From Daldinia sp. FL1419 (lineage: Eukaryota > Ascomycota > Sordariomycetes > Xylariales > Hypoxylaceae): a stretch of 64,000 nucleotides of DNA. Both the position numbers and the translations under genes were made by a program. The stretch spans positions 62,001-126,000 of the forward strand of contig MU623394.1 in NCBI GenBank assembly GCA_025201765.1, given 5' to 3'. Positions 23,718 through 35,341 of the stretch are shown one piece after another (position 1 is the stretch's first letter; each line of letters opens with the position of its first letter). The notes under the pieces were generated by a model, which was given only the letters and a program-made list of their open reading frames with translations, did not search any database and was not told where the DNA came from.

Positions 23718-25316
23718 GGTCGAAGACCTTCAATACGATTAGTATCCCTTTTCATCTAATTTAATTCGAACCGCGCAACTATCTCATACCGGATACTTTC
23801 TGATGAGATTGACACGACTTCCTATCCGTAATCTAGTTAGCCTATGGACTTCTATCCTGGCAGATTAAGTGCTGACGGTTTGAGTGTCGTCGTCAACCGA
23901 TGGAAGAGACGGCCCACTACAGCTGCCCCACGATAATATCGACGCATCGTGATCAACTACAGTTCGAGTTGATTCCCACGAGAATGACACCGCGGAACTG
24001 TTATCGTTGTTTATATCCAACGGATGTCCTGCCATCTTTGAATTCTCCAAACCGCAGAGTTGTCGAGATCGCGTTAGAGCCACACACGCGACCGTGTTGC
24101 TAGGTTAGAAGGTTGCTTGGGCAAAGGGCAAAAACGCAGCACGAGATTGGCCAGAGAATGATCAATGTGCGCCCTAAAGATATGCTAAAGACATGATTGC
24201 CACGAGTCAAGTTGGCCACAGGGATCGATCGTAGTAATGCGAGATGGGCGCTAGGAAGCGATGTCAGCAATGGCTTGTGACGGAAATTTTCCATTGACCA
24301 GTCATATTATCGGGACACGGTTCCCGCGAGTGGTATAACTTTGGTATGAATCCTTCTGGAAGAAAACGCTAAGTTAGAGGGTGTTCTAGGTGCGGCCAAG
24401 CTTGTACAGTCGTGTGTATGGACGTAGGTAGGCACTGTATAGGTAGCGTAGCATTGCACCGTTCTGCCTACAACTACTACTACAAGGTCACAACGAGGCG
24501 TTCCTACGGTTGGATATAATGGCTTACGGGCTCAGTATCATTCGCGTGGCTGAACTCCATGGACATAGTGATTGGCGTACATCAACAAAAGCTCCTAAGA
24601 CAAAGGCTAAAGACAAAGGCTATCCAGCGTAGGATTAATTCTAGGACCGGCATAGACAAAGCTTAACGATCTACAATAGTGTGACAGAGATCCGAGTCGA
24701 AGGACGTCATAAATAAGGACTCTTTTAACAAATCCACCTTGATTGTCTGCCGTCATAAAGCCGTCATATCAAGTAATATTATTATGTGTAACATAGAATC
24801 CAAGTATTATTTCTATGGGTGCCCGTGTAGGTTGCATCGCAAAAGTCGATGGTCCAAGTTGATGATACGTACGACGGGCATCTCAAATTAAAATAATTTG
24901 TCCGCGGCAAGGCGACCCGACCCGTCGGTTCGACTACGACTTTTGCAAACCATGTGAGACAGAAGACCTCGTCGGGGGATTATCTACGCCTACGGGCTTA
25001 GTGATGCGAGATGCAAGGTGCGAGGGTAACCCAAGGATGTAAGGGAACGCTGTTGTACAAAGCACAAGACTCACGGCTGAACTGCCGAAAGAGGCATTTC
25101 AGAAATCAACATCCTTTTTTTACACCTACCTAAAGAGGTATGCGTCCCATCCAGCCATACTCCCATTCTAATTCCCATTCTTGAAAATTCCAAATGCCAT
25201 AACAAAAACGCCTCTAATGTCTTTGTGGCACTGTGGTGTCATCAACTCCCAATCCCGTGTAAAGCATACTCTAGCTAATATATAAGGTATATATATATGT
25301 ACGTTGACCAATGTAA
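23718..25316. other. 1.6-kb spacer, may hold a methyltransferase 5' exon
   Basis: On the minus strand, a frame at 24032-23865 beginning MAGHPLDINND and ending in DDDTQTVST resembles the acidic N-terminus of LaeA-like proteins. A branch-and-acceptor signal (ACTAATC ... TTGAAG) follows near 23728. I could not find a donor that keeps the phase. The rest shows no gene. Confidence 0.3.
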
Positions 25317-26552
25317 CTATACATTGCCTTCATCCCAATCAGACCAGCGCTTGACAACTTCGTCGACCATTGCGACCCCCGCCCTGCTTGCATCGATTTC
25401 GAACCATTCCTTATGGGCTTTCCCGCAAGCCTCGCAATTGGCCTTGTCGCTCACTCGAAGGCCAGCACCTGCAAGTTCAAGATGCACCAAGCGCTCGACT
25501 TTATGACTATGAGGCATCTTCCGAGGTTCTGTCGGCTCGCTTGAAGGAATGTAGGGATAATAACGAATGAGCGATATGTTGTAACCGCACTGGCGCGTCC
25601 ATTCGTTTAGACGCCGCTGAACGTTGTTTGCCCTACCAATCTTCAAAAGGATTTTCTTGGACGACCCGGTCTTGCTCTCCTTCACAGCATAAGACTCCAT
25701 CACGTCGCTTGGTCGTCGTTGGCGACCGTTGGGGCGAGGAGGCGATAGGAGAGATTTAGCCGCCTCGGCCGGAGGGGTCGATGGTTGAGATTCGGGTGTT
25801 AGCCAGAAAATATAGATGTAACCGGCCTCGTCTTGCTGCGAGATCGGCTTGGCTAGTTCTGCCATAAGCTGCGAAGCTGTCTGGGGAGATGCCGTCGGTG
25901 GTATTAACGATAAGTACTGCGCCGTGTGCGAGCTGTCGGAATGATTCGAGCCCGGTCTTAAAGATTCTCCACTGGGTCGAGAGTGCGCAGGTGGAGGCGC
26001 GAGATGCTGGTTCGCCGATGATGGCTTAGAAGCCATAGGTCTCGCAGGTGCACTTTGTAGCGGCCTTGGTTGTGGCCGTGTCGGAAGTTCCTCCTCTTCT
26101 TCTTCGGTAATTGTGAAGCAACAGCAGAGGCTCGACTTCTTTGTTCTGGGTCTCCTTAGCGGTTGATTAAACTTCTCGTCGTAGTGGTTGTTTGTCCGCC
26201 TTTTCCCGTGCTTTTGCGCGTCGACAATTCCAAGGCGACCGACGAGACTTTCTAAACTTGTACGAGCTTCGAGGATTGGCGTGATATTCGTCCTCGGGCC
26301 TGGGCTAGAATGTGCAGACGAGAGTGCTTGATCTTTATGCTGCCAACAGTACAGGTCGGGATTTCGAGGGTCGTCGACGCGGAGCCCGTGGACTTTAGGC
26401 GGAGGAGGTGCTGGTGACGATCCCGGAGAAGAAGCATTCAATGGCCGCCGACAGGGACGACCACCAGAAGTAATACCTCGGCATGTCGTGTTGGGATTCT
26501 TGGAATCAGAACGACCCAATTGAGACTCGGGGGTGTTTGGAATGAATGGCAT
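25317..26552 (-). CDS. Mug113-like protein with T5orf172 (GIY-YIG-like) domain
   Basis: A single-exon protein of 411 residues from the ATG at 26552. The N-terminal part is Pro/Ser-rich with a small Cys-containing motif (CRGITSGGRPCRRPL, then YCWQHKDQ) that probably folds a small zinc or Cys/His site. The middle is disordered. The domain at about 245-395 begins GYIYIFWLTPES and contains KILLKIGRANNVQRRLNEW, RYYPYIPSS and VERLVHLEL. It ends with CEACGKAHKEWFEID. This matches the T5orf172/DUF1766 domain, a relative of the GIY-YIG nuclease fold. It is known from fission yeast meiotically up-regulated gene 113 and from phage proteins. Nuclease activity in fungal members is not established. Confidence 0.85.
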   Translation of the reverse strand: MPFIPNTPESQLGRSDSKNPNTTCRGITSGGRPCRRPLNASSPGSSPAPPPPKVHGLRVDDPRNPDLYCWQHKDQALSSAHSSPGPRTNITPILEARTSLESLVGRLGIVDAQKHGKRRTNNHYDEKFNQPLRRPRTKKSSLCCCFTITEEEEEELPTRPQPRPLQSAPARPMASKPSSANQHLAPPPAHSRPSGESLRPGSNHSDSSHTAQYLSLIPPTASPQTASQLMAELAKPISQQDEAGYIYIFWLTPESQPSTPPAEAAKSLLSPPRPNGRQRRPSDVMESYAVKESKTGSSKKILLKIGRANNVQRRLNEWTRQCGYNISLIRYYPYIPSSEPTEPRKMPHSHKVERLVHLELAGAGLRVSDKANCEACGKAHKEWFEIDASRAGVAMVDEVVKRWSDWDEGNV

Positions 26553-28336
26553 TGTCCGTAGAGCTACCCGACTTAGCGCGCCTAATAATACCTTGTCCGA
26601 AGAGATAATAGGTATCTATATACGAATTGTATCCCGTATTTAAGTCAAGTGAGGGTAAGGTCTGCTAAGATAAAGAACGTTGGAGGTAGGAAAATAGAAC
26701 AATAGAACGACAGAACAAGACAAACACATTCTTCGTACGCACGGAGGGGAGACACGGGGGAGACACGGGGATACTGGGTCGATGCTTTATGAATCAATTG
26801 TTTCTTCACACATCCAAACCTCCATTTATTCACAAATAATGAGTGAGTTGGCCAAGAATGGGTCACCAGTACGAGTGACTCGACTTTAGGGTCCCTTTTA
26901 GGTCTCAGCCATCAGACCATTTGAACCCATATCGAAAAGAATGGGAATAATTGGAGGAGGTTGGGATTATCGAAGAACGATTGGGTAAGAGTTGTTAAGG
27001 GCCCGACACTTGTAAAGGTCAAGACCCAGTAAGAGGACAGGGGAGGACTCCAAAGTGTGGCTCAATTACGGCTTAGCCGCCTAATAGCGTGGCTGAAGTC
27101 GAGGGGGCAGGGGGGGCAAGGGGGGGAGGAGGGAAAGTTCAAGGGTTATTCAAGGGTGGAGTCAGGGGGAGTTGTTGTCTTGTCCTTCCGAGCATAACTT
27201 ATAACTTAGTAACCTAGCAGCTGCCTAGGTTAGTTAACTAAAATATAAAACTTGCCCTAATGCAAACTTGCAAGTCGATAACACCTAATTGTGTAATTCT
27301 TTACCACCCGTGCTATTACACGTGGTGCGCCACGAAAGTCAACTTCCAACGAGCAATTCTGCATGTTGGCATATATCACTGCTGTCATTTTTCTTAGTAT
27401 GTAGTTTTGTGGTATTGTTGACAACTGGATATGACGAAACTGACCCTGCACCTACACTAGACTCGATAGGCCCTAGGTTAGTACCTTACCTACCAAGAGG
27501 TACCTAGGTAAATAGAAGGGTCCTCAGAATAAAAATGCCCGATTTTGGAATGAGCAAACTAAAATTAAGTAATTGATTACGAAACGGAGGTAACATCTTC
27601 AAAAATTATATCAAAAAGTCTAAAATTATTTATTCCAACCCAGGTAGCCTTTTGAAGTGGAGGGTTCGCATACCGAGGCACCGTGAGGTATGCAAGAAGC
27701 CGAGGTCCCCTTACTAACCCATGTTGAGCATTAAAGGTTTCCATGACAGGTAATTACCTACCTATATAAGGTAGTTACGCAATACTTTCAAACTTTAAGT
27801 TTATATTTATAGCTACAATTAATACTAATTCTGTCCAACTTAATTCTTACTTACCACTGAAGAGTTAAGAAGGTGCTGACCGGTAAAAGGTAGATTCGTC
27901 ATATCCTCCCGGCTACCCAGTTCATCCCGTCATACGTACAAGTGGCAACCGTTTAGTAGCTCATCGGATACGGCGGGTTTTTACCAACACTTTTAGCGTT
28001 TGGATTATTCTTTACAGAAGCCCATTAACTTTTTCATATTCAGTGTTTCATTCTATCGCATATGCCTTGTACTCGTCTAAAATGCTACCAAATAAGTATT
28101 CTCTTCAAAGCATCTCCCGGCCGGCAAGAAGCAATATACGATCCAGGAAATAAGGCGGCTATTATTATACCTATACAAATTCATCATGCCCGAGTTAAAA
28201 GGGGCTATCCTTCTATTCCACCCCCATGTGCATTTCCCACCCCCGACGACTTCTATTAATTTTGAGAATGAATCGAACGCCTATACCTAAATAAATAAGA
28301 CTGTAACACTACTAGTCCACCAGTCCGGGGCATCTC
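26553..28336. other. Spacer with G-rich tract
   Basis: About 1.8 kb between the Mug113-like start and the MFS 3' end. It holds a strong G-quadruplex-type tract at 27103-27133 and AGGTACCTAGGTA near 27500. No gene is visible. Confidence 0.45.
27103..27133 (+). other. Putative G-quadruplex motif
   Basis: Four G-runs of 5, 7, 7 and 3 bases are separated by 2-4 bases on the plus strand. It lies about 550 bp upstream of the Mug113-like gene, which is transcribed from the other strand. Confidence 0.55.
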
Positions 28337-30409
28337 TTACGCCTCTCCTTTCTCGGGTTCCTTCTTCTTCCTCACGTCAACCCAGCCCATCCACCAAGAT
28401 GCCACGAAGCTCAGAGCAGCGCAGGCGATCAATAAGTAAGCAATCGTGTCGAAAGCCTTGGAAAAGGCTAAAAGGATCCCGCGAAGCTCCGGACTGTCCG
28501 GTGGGGCTAAGGCTCGTACTGCCTCCGCACTACCACCCGCGGCCATGGCTAAGGCCGGGTCGATAGACGGCACGAGTATCATGATCTGCTTTTGCAACGT
28601 CTGCTGAAAGATGGTGTTCGCAACCACGGAGAAAACCGCTGCGGAGAAGTTTTGGCAAAATATCAGGAAGGCCACACCTAATGCACTCTGCGCCGGTGGA
28701 AGATTATTCTGAAGGGCTACCAGCCCGATCTGTATGCCGCAACCACGAGCTCCGTACAAGATTTGAGTACCGACCCAGAAAGCTGTCGAAGTATCGGGTC
28801 CCCACATTGAGATCATGCCAGCAGCAATCGCCGAAGCTGCTCCGGCAAACGATGCCCATGGGAGGTAATATCCAAGTTTCCCGACTGTTAACTGTTAGCG
28901 ATTATCTTCAGGGAAGCCTTCTTTTTCTGCCCTCGAATGGGCAACAGGGAGAGTAAAAAGACAACACACCTAATGCTCCAGAAACAAGGATAAAAACCAC
29001 ACTTGATAAGATACTCGGCAGCATATTAACACCACTCATTGTTGGACCTACACCCTTAACAGATTGGAAATAGATCGGGAAGAACTGGGCCGCAACGAAG
29101 ATAGTTGTCATCAAAGCAGAGCCGTATATTGCGCTAACCCAGACGATACGCCTTCCCACCATCGAGAACGGAAGCATAGCCTTATCGCCCTGGCGGTGTT
29201 CCCACCACAGAAAAATAGGAAAGGTCACGCCTGCGCCCACAAAGAGGCCGATGACTGTCGATGAGTTCCAGGGGTACTCAGAGGAACCAAATTGCAGAGC
29301 TAACAAGAACATGACAGCTGCAGGAGCGAAGATTGCAAAGCCGACGAGATCAAGTTGCGGAATCACCTCCCGCAGCAGCTTGAATGAGACTTGAGGCTTG
29401 ACTGTTTGATCTGGTACGTGCATCAAGGCGAGGAAGAGTCCGGCAAGCCCCCCAAGAGGAAGATTGATGTAGAAACACCAACGCCAGGTCACATACTGTG
29501 TAAAGACACCCCCGATCAATGGACCAGCAATCAGGCCGATTTGACCAACTTGGAAGACGTTAGTCGGCTAGCAATTTCAAATCGGGCACACGGGATAAGA
29601 CTTACATGCCATCATGCAAGCTACATACATGGGCTGCTTTTCCAAAGGCGCGGCGCCAGCGATAACAGTCAAGGAACCGTTCTGGAGTCCCGAACTACCG
29701 ATACCCGCAACAGCTCGACCAATGATGAACATGACCGAGGATTGGGACACAGCGCATATCAGGGACCCGAGTTCGAAGATGGAGAAGAAGAATAGGAATA
29801 CCCATTTCGCGCTGACACGGGTATACAGCTTCCCTGTCAGGGGTTGGAGCGTGGCACTGGATGAGAATCTAGTAAGCTACCATACTTGGCGATGAAATGC
29901 TCACTTCCGTGGGACGGATAATCGTTTCATAAAAAGGGGAATGACATACCCAGCTAACTGATAGGCGCCACTGTACCATCCGATGTCTTGTAAACTATGG
30001 AAGTCGGATGTGATTTGAGGTACGGCCTATTGTTAGATGAAGTGTCAGCTTCTGGATCTCAAGAAGGCTAATATTGGGACCGACTATAACTTACCGTGCT
30101 AATAATCGACATATCCAGCATGAGCAGGAAGAAAAAGGTCGTGACGCTAAACAACAAGAGCACGAGCTTATACCCTGTGATGAATTCATTATTCTCGGCT
30201 CCGTCTATCAGCGTACCCTCCGACGTCAGGGAATTTGTCGTTATCGCCGCGTCCGGATTCTGCGCATCTGGTGCCGCTAGTACTCCCGCGTTGGTGCCCG
30301 ATACATTGCCCTTTTCTCTCTCCTGGAATGATAGCGATGAAGAGGTTGTGTATCCTCCCTCTCCGAGGTCCGGCGCTTTGGGTGGTTGCCAACTACTGTT
30401 GTCCTCCAT
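28337..30409 (-). CDS. MFS multidrug/metabolite exporter (DHA2-like), five exons
   Basis: Exons are 30409-30095, 30026-29950, 29868-29606, 29548-28970 and 28884-28337. The introns are 57-85 bp with good donors (GTAAGT, GTATGT, GTAAGT, GTGTGT), and all phases close to give 593 residues. A hydrophilic N-terminus of about 83 residues precedes the first membrane helix (YKLVLLLFSVTTFFFLLMLD). Next come the DHA2-type LDMSIIST...AVPQITSDF start, QPLTGKLYTR (motif A region), and GRAVAGIGSSGLQNG. GPLIGGVFTQYVTWRWCFYIN (motif C region) completes the set, with further helices to the C-terminus. This is a 14-helix drug:H+ antiporter type at the plasma membrane. It shares strand and neighbourhood with a Zn2Cys6 regulator, so it may export a toxic or secondary metabolite; no biosynthetic gene lies in between. 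Confidence 0.9.
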
Positions 30410-32059
30410 GACGCTTTTTCTAGGCGTTATTTTATCCAGGCAAGTTCAAGAGATGTCAGTAACTTTGTCTTTCGTCTATCCGTCTGGTGCTGTCTTTCTG
30501 TCTCGAGTCTTAAATGCTCTCCCTAATATACCGTCCTTACAAAAGTAAATATTTACCGTGACCGGGTTTCGAAGGCCGCCCCGATGCCGTTGTTGATATC
30601 CACAATTCGAATCAATAACAGCAGCATTTGTTTGCCTATTGTTTAATAGGTAGGTAAGTAAACACTTTAACCCTGGACCTTGGCAAAGATTAAGATTTGT
30701 GTAATGGAAGCCTTTCACCTAGCAACGAATGAAGAAAGAAGGCAGTCCAAGACCCGAACAGAATGTAGGGTTAACTAATATAATGATATATATAAATAGA
30801 AGTCCTACACTAGACCATAGCCCTTGTGTAGTTGCTTAAATCGATTAATTCATCGATTCCTACCTTATCCAAAGCCCACGGCGCTGTCAAACAGATACAC
30901 AAATACCGGCGTAATTAATCGACCCGGAAACGCCAACCAGAGCAACCGTACACTTAAACATTTACTGGACTTTTGCCGGGCAAGGCTCAGCTGCTTTCGC
31001 TGACTGGCTGGCTCAGCTACTTAGCTAGGGGGCATAAAAGCTCATCTAACCCGGGGCGGAAAGCGGGATTTCAACCCGCGCCGAATCCCGTTCGTGGCTC
31101 CGACTCGCTAGGCTACAAGCACAGGACCATAGGCACGGACGGATACATTGGATTGGTCTGAGCTACGTGCGATGACAGGATTCCGTTTCACGCGCTCCTG
31201 CGCAGGAAGTCAAAAGGCATCCGTATACAAATATCGCACCAGCCTAACCCGAACCGATCTGCAATAAGAAAAAAATAAATAAAAGCTTTGTAGACTGAGA
31301 TCTCGCTAGTGCTGATCTCGGTCGAAGTTGTTCGAGTGACGTGTGCGGGATTCGACGTAAAATCGCCAAGATTGGATTTTGTTAACCCGATCGCCCAGGA
31401 TGTATGTAGGCATGTAAGACAGACAGATCTAGATAGGCCATAGGCCTTCGATCCTTGGGTACCTTATATAGGAGTGCAAAGCTGACTGCAGGCTTGGCTT
31501 AGTTACTGTTGGTACACTTTGGGTATAGTACTGAGATCTATATAGATAGCACTGCATAAATAGGTACCTATCTATTTATTATACTTGGCTATGGTTTGCC
31601 AAATCCAAGTAAGGCATTTATAGCTAATGGGTAAGGTACGTATAGGAGAATAGGTTAAATACCTGCCTACCTACCTACTTATACTACACTACGTAGAGCG
31701 AAGATATGCGGCACGTTTTATATGTAGGTAAGGTACCTGTGTATCTCTTTTCGTTGTCTGGCACTCCTCATTCTTTTAGGATTCAGGATTCCCAAAGGCA
31801 TAATTCCTATTTTACTTTTCGATACGACTTTTAAAACCCTTTAGCCCCTGAATATTTCCCAAGCGGCCCAGATCAACATATGTAGGTCCCTAACTATTTC
31901 AAATATATCATGAGTGAAGTATTAAACCTTATGTTTCCTGCCTTTCCAAAAATCCAAACCGAGCGCCGAACTTGGGTATTCTATGCTGTGACAATGACAT
32001 AGCATCTACACGACGGCAGTGCAGAATAATCCAGATATGAACATAAAAGTACGAAATGA
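30410..32059. other. Spacer between exporter and regulator genes
   Basis: About 1.65 kb including the exporter promoter and the 3' flank of the regulator. A tRNA-like T-arm relic lies near 31063-31079. Repeated ACCTACCTACC/TAGGTA motifs occur around 31560-31740. No gene is visible. Confidence 0.4.
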
Positions 32060-34472
32060 CTAATTTCCTTCCCAAGATCGCAACATATCGGATAACCACG
32101 GATCGTCTAACCATTCCAACGACGTGAGCTCTGGGAGAACTTGCGCCTGTACCTGGTAGGGCGTCGCAGTACCGGCTCCCGCTCCCGCCCCTTCTGGAAC
32201 CGCCGAGTTTACGTGCACGCCGAGGTTAATTTGTTCAATCGTTGAGCTCCAGGCCGGAATAGTACTACGAAGCGCAAGGCCAGCCCGGCTATAGTAATCC
32301 ATGCTATCCAGATCGTCGCCGTTCTCGGGATTGTATGCAGTGGATACCTGTATAAAGTTGCTTGCCGCCTGCTCCAGGGCTGCCATCATGTCGATGCTAT
32401 TCTTCACGATATTGCGGTCCCAGTCTGGGTCTTCTACCACCATAAGCCGATAGAGGGTCTGCGCCGCCCTACCAAAGTGGAGCGTAACCGTGAAAGATAT
32501 AGCAGGATAATCGGATAATTCGAACCCCAAGAAGTTTTCAAGGGCGGCTTTGCTCGCCTGAAGACTAGCATAGTATGCATCCATCTTTCCCAAGTCAATA
32601 CCTCCGGTCCCGCTGCTACTCACACCCGTTGGCCTATGCGGGTGTGTTGAAAGCCATGCGTTCACATTCCACAGAGACATATCCGCTATAGATAACTCTG
32701 CTGCGTATAAGTGCGAATTGACGACTCCTGCCATGTCGTTAGTATAAGAGATGATTCATACGCCAAAATGATTGACACTAAAAGCTCGGCTCCAAATATA
32801 GAAACGCCCAAGAACTCAATAGTAGAGGGAACTTACTATTCCCTAGGAGAGAAGGCGGAAGATCCTTCCTAATCGCATCCAGATTGGCACGCAAAGCTTT
32901 AACGTAAACAGCAGGAGGTGCCCTTGTTGCCGTAGAATTTGCTGTGGAATTGCCGGCAGGTTCGGCAGTCCTCCAGGTTATTCGTGCGACGTCCTCTTGT
33001 AGCCTATACGTTCTGACCATAGCTACGAGAGCTTCATCACCCAGGCATTCCGGATTCGCGGACAGTTTTTGAAGAGAGTCCTCCATATGAGCAGTCCATC
33101 GCATCGTTTGAGTTCTTAAAAAGTTTGAGATACTAAGTAAGCCGTTAGTTTAGCCTTTGCCATAATTTTCATAGTAGTCGTTACGTATCAGTCACATCCA
33201 ACGTCAAGTATCTAGACGTACCTTGAGCAAAGAGTAAAGCACGCCAGGGTGGCCCTTCTCTCCTCATTCGTACGAGTAGTTGAGATAGGTATCTTCGGGT
33301 AAGGATAAGAAGGCTTGAAACAATGTAGATCTTTATAAAAGTTATCTTGTGCTGGCTTATCTAAACGAAGATCCGTCACAATAGAGAGAGCAAGGTTCAT
33401 ATAAGCAACAATATACGGCTTGCCACTGAAATGATGCATGCCCCTAAGAAAAGCCGTTAGACAAGCACCAATGATCAGAGCTAGTTGGGGGGGGAGAAGC
33501 CCGGGTTACATACCAACCCAAGTAAGCAAGGAGCCCGAGTAATAAATCCATATTTCGGTCTAGGTCTATCAACATTTTCTGAGCTAAATACTCTCGAATC
33601 TTTTGACTGAGAGCCGTCTTCTTGGGCCGTGATTTACAGCAGATAGTCAAGATGTTTAGCCACAGGAACGGTTTCGATCGCTGCAACTGCGCAGCTCTAG
33701 AGCAACGAAGTTAGTAATATTCAATAGGTGGACAAATCAAATAAGTATCATTGTTGTAAAGCCATCTTATGGCTCAAGGATGAGATAATCTCAGATTTAA
33801 AGTAAAATAAAAGGTTAATACTAACGTGGTGTCCGGCGGTATATATACAAACGGGAAGAAGGGAACAAATTGTTCTTGGAAAATGCGTAAAGTTTCTTCG
33901 GCCTCAGCAGGCGAGAGACCCCCATCATGAGAAGATGTAACGGAGGGAGGAGTGGGGTATGAATTTGCGGAAGGATATCCGTCGCAATAAGAAGTATCAA
34001 CGGCGGGTGACGGTATTGGCATCGGATGATTTGTAGCAGCTAAATCATTACCGCCCGGCACGACCCCTATGGATGGATCTAAATCCAAGGAACCGGCATT
34101 GGCATTGGCATCGACGCTAGGACTAGCGCTAGGGAGTTCGCTGTTGGTAGTAGGCCTATAAGTTCCCGCTGACGGGGGATTGACAGCGGCCTGGGCGCGG
34201 AGTATAGAAACCAAATCGTCAAGCTTCTCTTCGAGATGAGCTGCTCTCTCAGACGCGGGACGTCTTGCCGCACGTTTCCGTACGCTGACAGACGGGATAC
34301 ATTCTTTACCTAGACGCTGACACCGTTCGCAAACCGAACTAGGGATACCACGACTGATACATTTGCATTTTGCTTTGGAACAATTGGTGCATGCTTGTCC
34401 GTACGGAACCGATTTGCGAGGACCGGATGATAAAGCCACAGCCTGTCTCGAACCGGTTGAGGCGAGATCCAT
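32060..34472 (-). CDS. Zn2Cys6 transcription factor, five exons
   Basis: Exons are 34472-33826, 33696-33514, 33443-33222, 33132-32837 and 32727-32060; introns are 70-129 bp and phases close to 671 residues. The ATG at 34472 is chosen; the frame upstream begins only with TTG. The Zn cluster is complete: Cys28-x2-Cys31-x6-Cys38 and Cys48-x2-Cys51-x6-Cys58 in YGQACTNCSKAKCKC...CERCQRLGKEC. A basic linker and a short coiled coil (AAHLEEKLDDLVSILRAQ) follow. The body has features of the fungal-specific regulator region (FVPFFPFVYIPPDTT, FLWLNIL, KPYIVAYMNLALSIVTDLRL, and VVNSHLYAAELSIADMS). This kind of regulator often controls adjacent metabolite or drug-resistance genes. The exporter 1.65 kb away on the same strand is the obvious candidate target. 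Confidence 0.9.
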
Positions 34473-35341
34473 CTGGGCATGTATGCCAAGTGTAACGTCA
34501 GCAGCTATCAAATAGTTTAGCTATACGATAAACCCAAGAAAACCCGATCGGATGAGGTGGAGATGCACGCGTTCCGGAATAAACCAAATAACGATTCCCG
34601 TCGACGGATTTCAGAAATAGCGTATTACGAGTAATATGTCTGGGCTACGGAACGGGAGTATAAAGCAAGAGGTCACAATAACTGCGAATTTCAAAATGGG
34701 ATGGGGGGAGAAAGAAGAAACGGCGTTAGGAATTCAAAAGCCCCTAATTCCGGTTTATTGACATTGATGACATTGATGACATTAACGATGAGGCTTAGCT
34801 CAGGAGCTGAAAAGGCCAGAAAGAGTAATTTTTACCTGGATATTTACTCGGCGCCACATTTTAGGTAATCCTTTTTAATTCGTAATCGTGGCAGATGTGG
34901 CTCCAAAGAAAGGCTTGTCGTCAACATGACTTAATCCCGTCCGTGTTTACCCCTTTTCCCAAACCCAACTTCTTTATTTCTCCAAATGAGCCGTGTATGC
35001 ACTACATAGGTCAATACGATCACAGCAGAACGAGTTCTTGAAATATATCATAGCTACCTATACACGCTTTACCCGAGCCAGTAAGAACGTCTACGCGACT
35101 CGTTAATTCTGGATTCATCGTATCCGGATCATGGAGAAGTTCATAGATACTAGTCATGTCACATAGGTAGTCAGGATATGAGATCCAAATATTATGCAAA
35201 ATGAAAGAAAAACGCCTGTCATTGCCTAATCCAATCTACTAGGCCTGGACGAAATGTCGCAGAAAGCCCATCGCTACAGACTCCCGAAGGCAGCCCTTAT
35301 TTGCGTAAGAACACGACAGAAGCACTCGTATAGCCGCTATG
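34473..35341. other. Spacer upstream of the regulator
   Basis: About 870 bp; the promoter side of the Zn2Cys6 gene and the 3' flank of the AcrB-like gene. It contains GACATTGAT repeats at about 34760-34785. No gene is visible. Confidence 0.4.

Noticed and set aside
31063..31079. tRNA T-arm-like hairpin on the minus strand
   Set aside because: The loop lacks the conserved C56 and no acceptor or anticodon stem can be formed nearby; at most a relic.
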